Origin: JAICIG01 sp035532215
Lineage (GTDB): Bacteria; Planctomycetota; Planctomycetia; Pirellulales; JAICIG01
Assembly: GCA_035532215.1 (NCBI GenBank)
Contig: DATKRK010000065.1
Coordinates: 1 to 16,433 of the forward strand
Direction: 5' to 3'
Length of the DNA stretch: 16,433 nucleotides
The notes beneath the pieces are model-generated. The model did no database searches. It was not told the origin of the DNA and saw nothing but the letters and a program-made list of their open reading frames with translations. Made by a program: the position numbers and the translations under genes. Of the stretch, positions 12,834 through 16,433 are shown piece by piece. The number at the start of each line of letters is the position of its first letter. Within the stretch, counting starts at the first letter, position 1.

Positions 12834-14480
12834 ATGACAGACGCGTCCACGACGATGATGCGAGAGCGGTTAGCGCAGAACTCCCCCGAATTCCGTCGAG
12901 GCCGCGGAGAGCCGACGTTCGAAAGCGACGCCAGGTCTGAAAGCGGCCGGCGCCCGAGCGCAGCCACGTGTTTCAAGCGACGCCCGACCTGGTCGGCATT
13001 CGTCGCCAGTTTCGCTGCGATCTTGCTGGTGAATTGGCACGAGCTCGCGCAACCGCCCGCGTGGGATGCGGCAATGAGCGTCCATCCGGCGGCGATTACT
13101 CTCAGCAAGAACGGGTTTAACCTGGCGGAATTGCTGCACCTGCCGAGCTACGCGCAGGGCGGGCCGAACACGCACGGCGCTTCTACGGTGACTTGGTTAT
13201 ACGCGGTCGTTTATTGGGGATTCAGCGGCTCGACGGCGCTCTTTCCGATCATGCACCTCTGCCAGTTTGCCATCTCCGCCGCGGGGCTGGCGGCAACGTT
13301 TCGGCTTGCTCAGCCGCTGCTGGGCGACGCACTGGCGGCTTTATTCTGCGCGGCAGTGCTGAGCTGCCCCACCCTACTCGCACAAACCGGCTGTCTTTAC
13401 CTGGAAGCGCCTCTGCTGGCCAGCACGATCGGGGCCTTGGCGGCCTGGTCGTCGGGGCGCCGGGGTTGGGCGGTTATCTTGGCCCTCGTCGCCTGCTCGA
13501 TCAAAGAAACGGGCGTTGTCGCGGCGGCGACGCTCGCCGCCGCCGCGCTGCTCGAGGCGAAGGCTTGGCACACGCGCGTGATCGGCGCCTTCAGCGTGCT
13601 GGCGCCCGCTACGACGGCGGTGCTGATCGAAATGGCCGTGGTCCGCCCGCCGGGCGCCGTCGCTTACCGCCCGCCGCAGTTGGCGTTCTTCTTGCGCTAT
13701 CACGTGGCCGAGCGCATGGTGCAGGCGCCCGACCTGTGTTGTTTCATCGGCTTGTTCGCGCTGGTCGGCTTGCTGCAAATCAAGACGGTCTGGCGATCGC
13801 TGCGCGGGGCGAAAGAACCGGGCTGCGCAGGCGCCGCATCGCCGCAATTCGGCCTGGCGGGTCTTGCCGTCTGGGCGTTGCTGGGCGTGCTGGCCGCGAC
13901 GCCGCTAGTCGGCGAGTTGTACGTCTTGCCGCGGTATTTCGTGCAGGTGTTGCCGTGCCTGTTTCTCGTGCTTCTCGACGCGTTGCGGCGAGCGGCAGGC
14001 CCCCGAGCGGCGTGGGCGGCGACTGCGCTGGCGCTGGCGTTGTTCGCGGCGAATTGCGGCGGCGCTTTCTATCGCGAGAATCCCGCCAACGACGGTTCGG
14101 TCGCCGAACGTTCTCTTGAATACGGCGATCTGCTGGAAGCCCAGCGGCTTGCGATCAAAGCGCTGGCAAAAGTTCCCGCCGAAACGCCGGTCTTCTATGG
14201 CTACCCCGAACACTTCATGACCGGCTATCCGGAAATGCGATTCGTCGAACATCGGCCCCGCAATGGCCATTGCATCGCCCTGGAGGAGCCTTACCGCAAT
14301 GGCCGGCTCAGGGACTTTCCGCGGCATTTTCATGTCGTTGTCGACTACGCGGCGCTCGGCGGTCATCAAATCCAGGCGCTGGTGGTGCAAGCCGCCCGCA
14401 GCCAATGGCTCGTGCGGAAGGCGGCCGACGTTCGCCGGGGGCGGTATCGCGTGCTGCTCGTGGAGCTGCGCGCCCCCTAG
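12834..14480 (+). CDS. PMT/ArnT-like GT-C membrane protein, putative glycosyltransferase
   Basis: The protein is 548 aa from the ATG at 12834. The open frame extends upstream, but it overlaps the previous gene and has no better start; AGGA (12827-12830) lies only 3 nt away, so the start is uncertain. A polar N-terminus of about 50 residues precedes the first membrane segment (53-68). The first outer loop has P-P-A-W-D78, then H-P-A-A, G-G-P-N-T-H114-G-A-S, close to the PMT/ArnT pattern with its catalytic Asp. C-L-Y-L-E191-A-P and S-I-K-E-T-G (222-227) resemble the second acidic position and the Lys-rich loop of GT39-type proteins. About ten membrane segments run to residue 460, then a soluble C-terminal domain. 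It differs from its two large neighbours in lacking D-x-D-W-W. A lipid-linked sugar donor is likely by family. Confidence 0.75.
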   Translation: MTDASTTMMRERLAQNSPEFRRGRGEPTFESDARSESGRRPSAATCFKRRPTWSAFVASFAAILLVNWHELAQPPAWDAAMSVHPAAITLSKNGFNLAELLHLPSYAQGGPNTHGASTVTWLYAVVYWGFSGSTALFPIMHLCQFAISAAGLAATFRLAQPLLGDALAALFCAAVLSCPTLLAQTGCLYLEAPLLASTIGALAAWSSGRRGWAVILALVACSIKETGVVAAATLAAAALLEAKAWHTRVIGAFSVLAPATTAVLIEMAVVRPPGAVAYRPPQLAFFLRYHVAERMVQAPDLCCFIGLFALVGLLQIKTVWRSLRGAKEPGCAGAASPQFGLAGLAVWALLGVLAATPLVGELYVLPRYFVQVLPCLFLVLLDALRRAAGPRAAWAATALALALFAANCGGAFYRENPANDGSVAERSLEYGDLLEAQRLAIKALAKVPAETPVFYGYPEHFMTGYPEMRFVEHRPRNGHCIALEEPYRNGRLRDFPRHFHVVVDYAALGGHQIQALVVQAARSQWLVRKAADVRRGRYRVLLVELRAP

Positions 14481-14513
14481 GTTGCGACAAATCCTCGTGC
14501 ATAAGGGTCCATC

Positions 14514-16433
14514 ATGACGACGGCCGCAGCCGATGTCTCCGCTAACGACCGCAGCTCTCGCTCGGCGACGATTCTCGACGGAGCGATCTTGTTTTTGGTC
14601 GCGGCGTTTACGTTGTTGCGCGGCTGCCGGGAGGTCGCCGATAACGATCTCTGGTGGCATTTGCGCGCCGGACAATGGATCTTGGACGAAGGCCGCATTC
14701 CGTTCAGCGATCCGTTTTCCTTCGGTTCGGCCGACCGCCTGTGGATCGATCTGCACTGGGGTTTTCAAGTCGTCCTGGCGCTCGTTTACCGCTGGCAAGG
14801 GGTCTCTGGCACGGTGCTGTTCGCGGCAACGACGGCGATGCTCGCGGTCGTTTGCTGCTGGCTTCCGTGCTGGAGACGCATGCCGTTGGCCATTTGCGCC
14901 GCCTGTTGGCTGCCGTCGATTTGGCTGATAGCTTCGCGCGTCGGTCCGCGCCCCGAAGTCTTTTCGATGCTGTTTCTCGCTGCCTATCTGGCCGTGCTGC
15001 ACGGCGCGAAGGGCTCGCCTCGCTGGCTCTGGTTGCTGCCGGGCGTCCAATGGATGTGGGTCAACTTCCACGGACTATTCATTCTCGGTCCGATCGTCTT
15101 GGGAGCGTATCTGACGGACGCTACCTGGAACATCGCCGCGAGACGATGGCGCCGTCAGGCGATTTCGGCGGAAGATCGGCGTGACATGCGGCGACTGCTT
15201 GCCGTTTTCGTCGCCACGTGTGCGGCCTGTCTGGCGAATCCTTATTTCGTCGATGGCGCCTTGCTTCCGTTCGAACTGTTGCCGAAAGTGACCAGCTCGG
15301 GCAATCTCTACAAGGAGGCGATCAAGGAATTCGCCAGCCCAGCGCGGTATCTGGCGACTTCTCGACCCTCGGGGCCGTTAGGCGAATGGAATTTGCACGC
15401 AGAGTTCTTTCTGCTGCTCGCTTTGCCGCTGAGCTTTTTCTTGCCCGCCGTCTGGAGCGCATCGCAAGCAACAGCGCATCGAGGCCGGAGGCCGGGCAGA
15501 AGCCACGAATTTCAAAGCGATTGGCCGAGTAACAAAACGCAATGGTCGGCCGCGGTCGCCGCCTTGGCGATTGTGTTGGCGGCCGCCGCGGCTCTGCCTG
15601 CGCGAGGGGCTCCGGCCTGGCTGGCGGCGATCGCGGATGCTGCGCCTGCGGCAATGTTGCTGTTATCGGCACTGGCGGGCTACGTGTTGTCAAAGCGTTC
15701 GCGGCCCGCCGCGCAACTGGCCGTTTGCGCCGGCGCGGCCATGACATTGTGGCTGGTCTGGGCGCCCGAGCTATTGTTTGGACGCGACTATGCTTCAAGC
15801 GCCGGGGCCGCCTTGTCCCCCGTCTTGCCGCCGTTGACGCTCTTCGCTGCAATCCCGGCGACCGTCCTTTCGTTGCGAAATGGCGGTCATCTGTTTCGTT
15901 TGCTGATTGCCGCGGCCTTCGCTTATCTCAGCCTGCAAGCCGTGAGGAACATGGCGCTGTTCGGTCTGGTCGGCGGCGCGGTTCTGGCCTGGAATTTCGG
16001 CGAGTGGGGCGCCGCACTGCGGAGCCGGGTCGCGGGCGAATCGGGCGGGCTCGCACGCTGGGCCGTCCGAGGAGCGGCGATCGGCGCGCTGGCTCTGGCC
16101 TTGTTGGCGCTCGTCACCGACCGCCTGTACCGCTGGTCGGGCCAGCCGGAACTGCACGTCGCCGTGGGCGAAATGCCTTTTGCGGCGCCGCACGACGCTG
16201 CCAAGTTCGCCGGGCAAGAGGATTTGCCGCGCGGCGCGTTGGCTTACGATCTTGGCCTGGCAAGCGTCTACCTGTTTCACAATTCGCCCGAAAGCAAACC
16301 TTACATCGACCCGCGACTGGAGTTGCCCGACGTCGAAACCTTCGACAACTATTTGTTGATCGACGAGCGGCTGAATGCTTGCGATCCGCGTTGGCGCCCG
16401 CTGGTTCGCCGGCTGGGCGACCCGCTGGTGATG
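14514..16433 (+). CDS. GT-C-like polytopic membrane protein, paralogue of the 9631-12705 product (3' end missing)
   Basis: An ATG at 14514 with AAGGG (14503-14507) 6 nt upstream opens a frame that continues for 640 codons to the last base, with no stop inside the window. The N-terminal segment is followed by D-N-D-L-W-W-H-L-R-A-G-Q-W-I and D-P-F-S-F-G-S-A-D-R. Shared blocks with the first paralogue include W-I-D-L-H-W, P-R-P-E, H-G-L-F-I-L-G-P, L-L-P-K with G-N-L-Y-K, H-D-A-A-K-F-A-G, and Y-L-F-H-N-S-P-E-S-K-P-Y-I-D-P-R-L-E-L-P-D-V-E. About a dozen membrane segments are expected. Whether it also ends in a TPR region cannot be seen. The same strand and close spacing suggest one operon with the two genes upstream. 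Confidence 0.85.
   Translation, partial: MTTAAADVSANDRSSRSATILDGAILFLVAAFTLLRGCREVADNDLWWHLRAGQWILDEGRIPFSDPFSFGSADRLWIDLHWGFQVVLALVYRWQGVSGTVLFAATTAMLAVVCCWLPCWRRMPLAICAACWLPSIWLIASRVGPRPEVFSMLFLAAYLAVLHGAKGSPRWLWLLPGVQWMWVNFHGLFILGPIVLGAYLTDATWNIAARRWRRQAISAEDRRDMRRLLAVFVATCAACLANPYFVDGALLPFELLPKVTSSGNLYKEAIKEFASPARYLATSRPSGPLGEWNLHAEFFLLLALPLSFFLPAVWSASQATAHRGRRPGRSHEFQSDWPSNKTQWSAAVAALAIVLAAAAALPARGAPAWLAAIADAAPAAMLLLSALAGYVLSKRSRPAAQLAVCAGAAMTLWLVWAPELLFGRDYASSAGAALSPVLPPLTLFAAIPATVLSLRNGGHLFRLLIAAAFAYLSLQAVRNMALFGLVGGAVLAWNFGEWGAALRSRVAGESGGLARWAVRGAAIGALALALLALVTDRLYRWSGQPELHVAVGEMPFAAPHDAAKFAGQEDLPRGALAYDLGLASVYLFHNSPESKPYIDPRLELPDVETFDNYLLIDERLNACDPRWRPLVRRLGDPLVM

Noticed and set aside
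13905..15071. Minus-strand open frame of 388 codons
   Set aside because: It spans the end of one membrane protein gene and the start of the next on the opposite strand, and its composition (Arg, Gln, His) is that of a shadow frame.

Overview
The window looks like a high-GC chromosomal stretch from a planctomycete, most likely of the Pirellulales type. This is an inference, not a database result. It rests on the base composition, on a tyrosine recombinase with an unusual Arg-II segment (C-R-A-S-R-L-T-E-L) in place of the usual H-x-L-R-H, and on long GT-C-like membrane proteins with a D-x-D-x-W-W motif of a kind I associate with that phylum. No rRNA, tRNA or CRISPR array was recognised.

Positions 1-963 are sparse. 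A minus-strand gene starts at 36 and leaves the window on the left. A minus-strand gene at 405-761 encodes a small protein with two membrane segments and a half-histone-fold-like motif. The rest shows no convincing gene.

Positions 964-7288 read as a compact integrated genetic element. A leftward zinc-finger/helix-turn-helix regulator (964-1824) faces a rightward excisionase-like gene (1968-2177) across a control region with overlapping divergent promoters. The rightward genes then form a tightly packed replication module: a 68-aa protein, an ERCC4-type nuclease and a large protein that joins a zinc-binding N-terminus, a DnaB-N-like domain, a RepA-like (AAA_25) ATPase and a winged helix. Stop and start codons overlap in this chain. 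Directly downstream lies a 120-bp block rich in iterons and inverted repeats, a good candidate origin. Three small genes follow: a basic AT-hook-like protein, a 44-aa ORF and a second excisionase-like HTH protein whose start seems broken by an eight-C run. A probably leaderless XRE regulator overlaps the tyrosine integrase at the right end. No capsid, terminase, relaxase or transfer genes are visible, so the element resembles a phage satellite or a minimal integrative replicon. Its att sites were not found.

Positions 7289-16433 look like host chromosome. A one-pass membrane protein with in-frame tandem repeats and a short collagen-like tract (7636-9621) is followed by three large polytopic membrane proteins of GT-C (PMT/ArnT-like) character, all on the plus strand. 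The first (9631-12705) and third (14514 to the right edge) are clear paralogues; the middle one (12834-14480) is a shorter, more PMT-like protein. The third has no stop codon inside the window.
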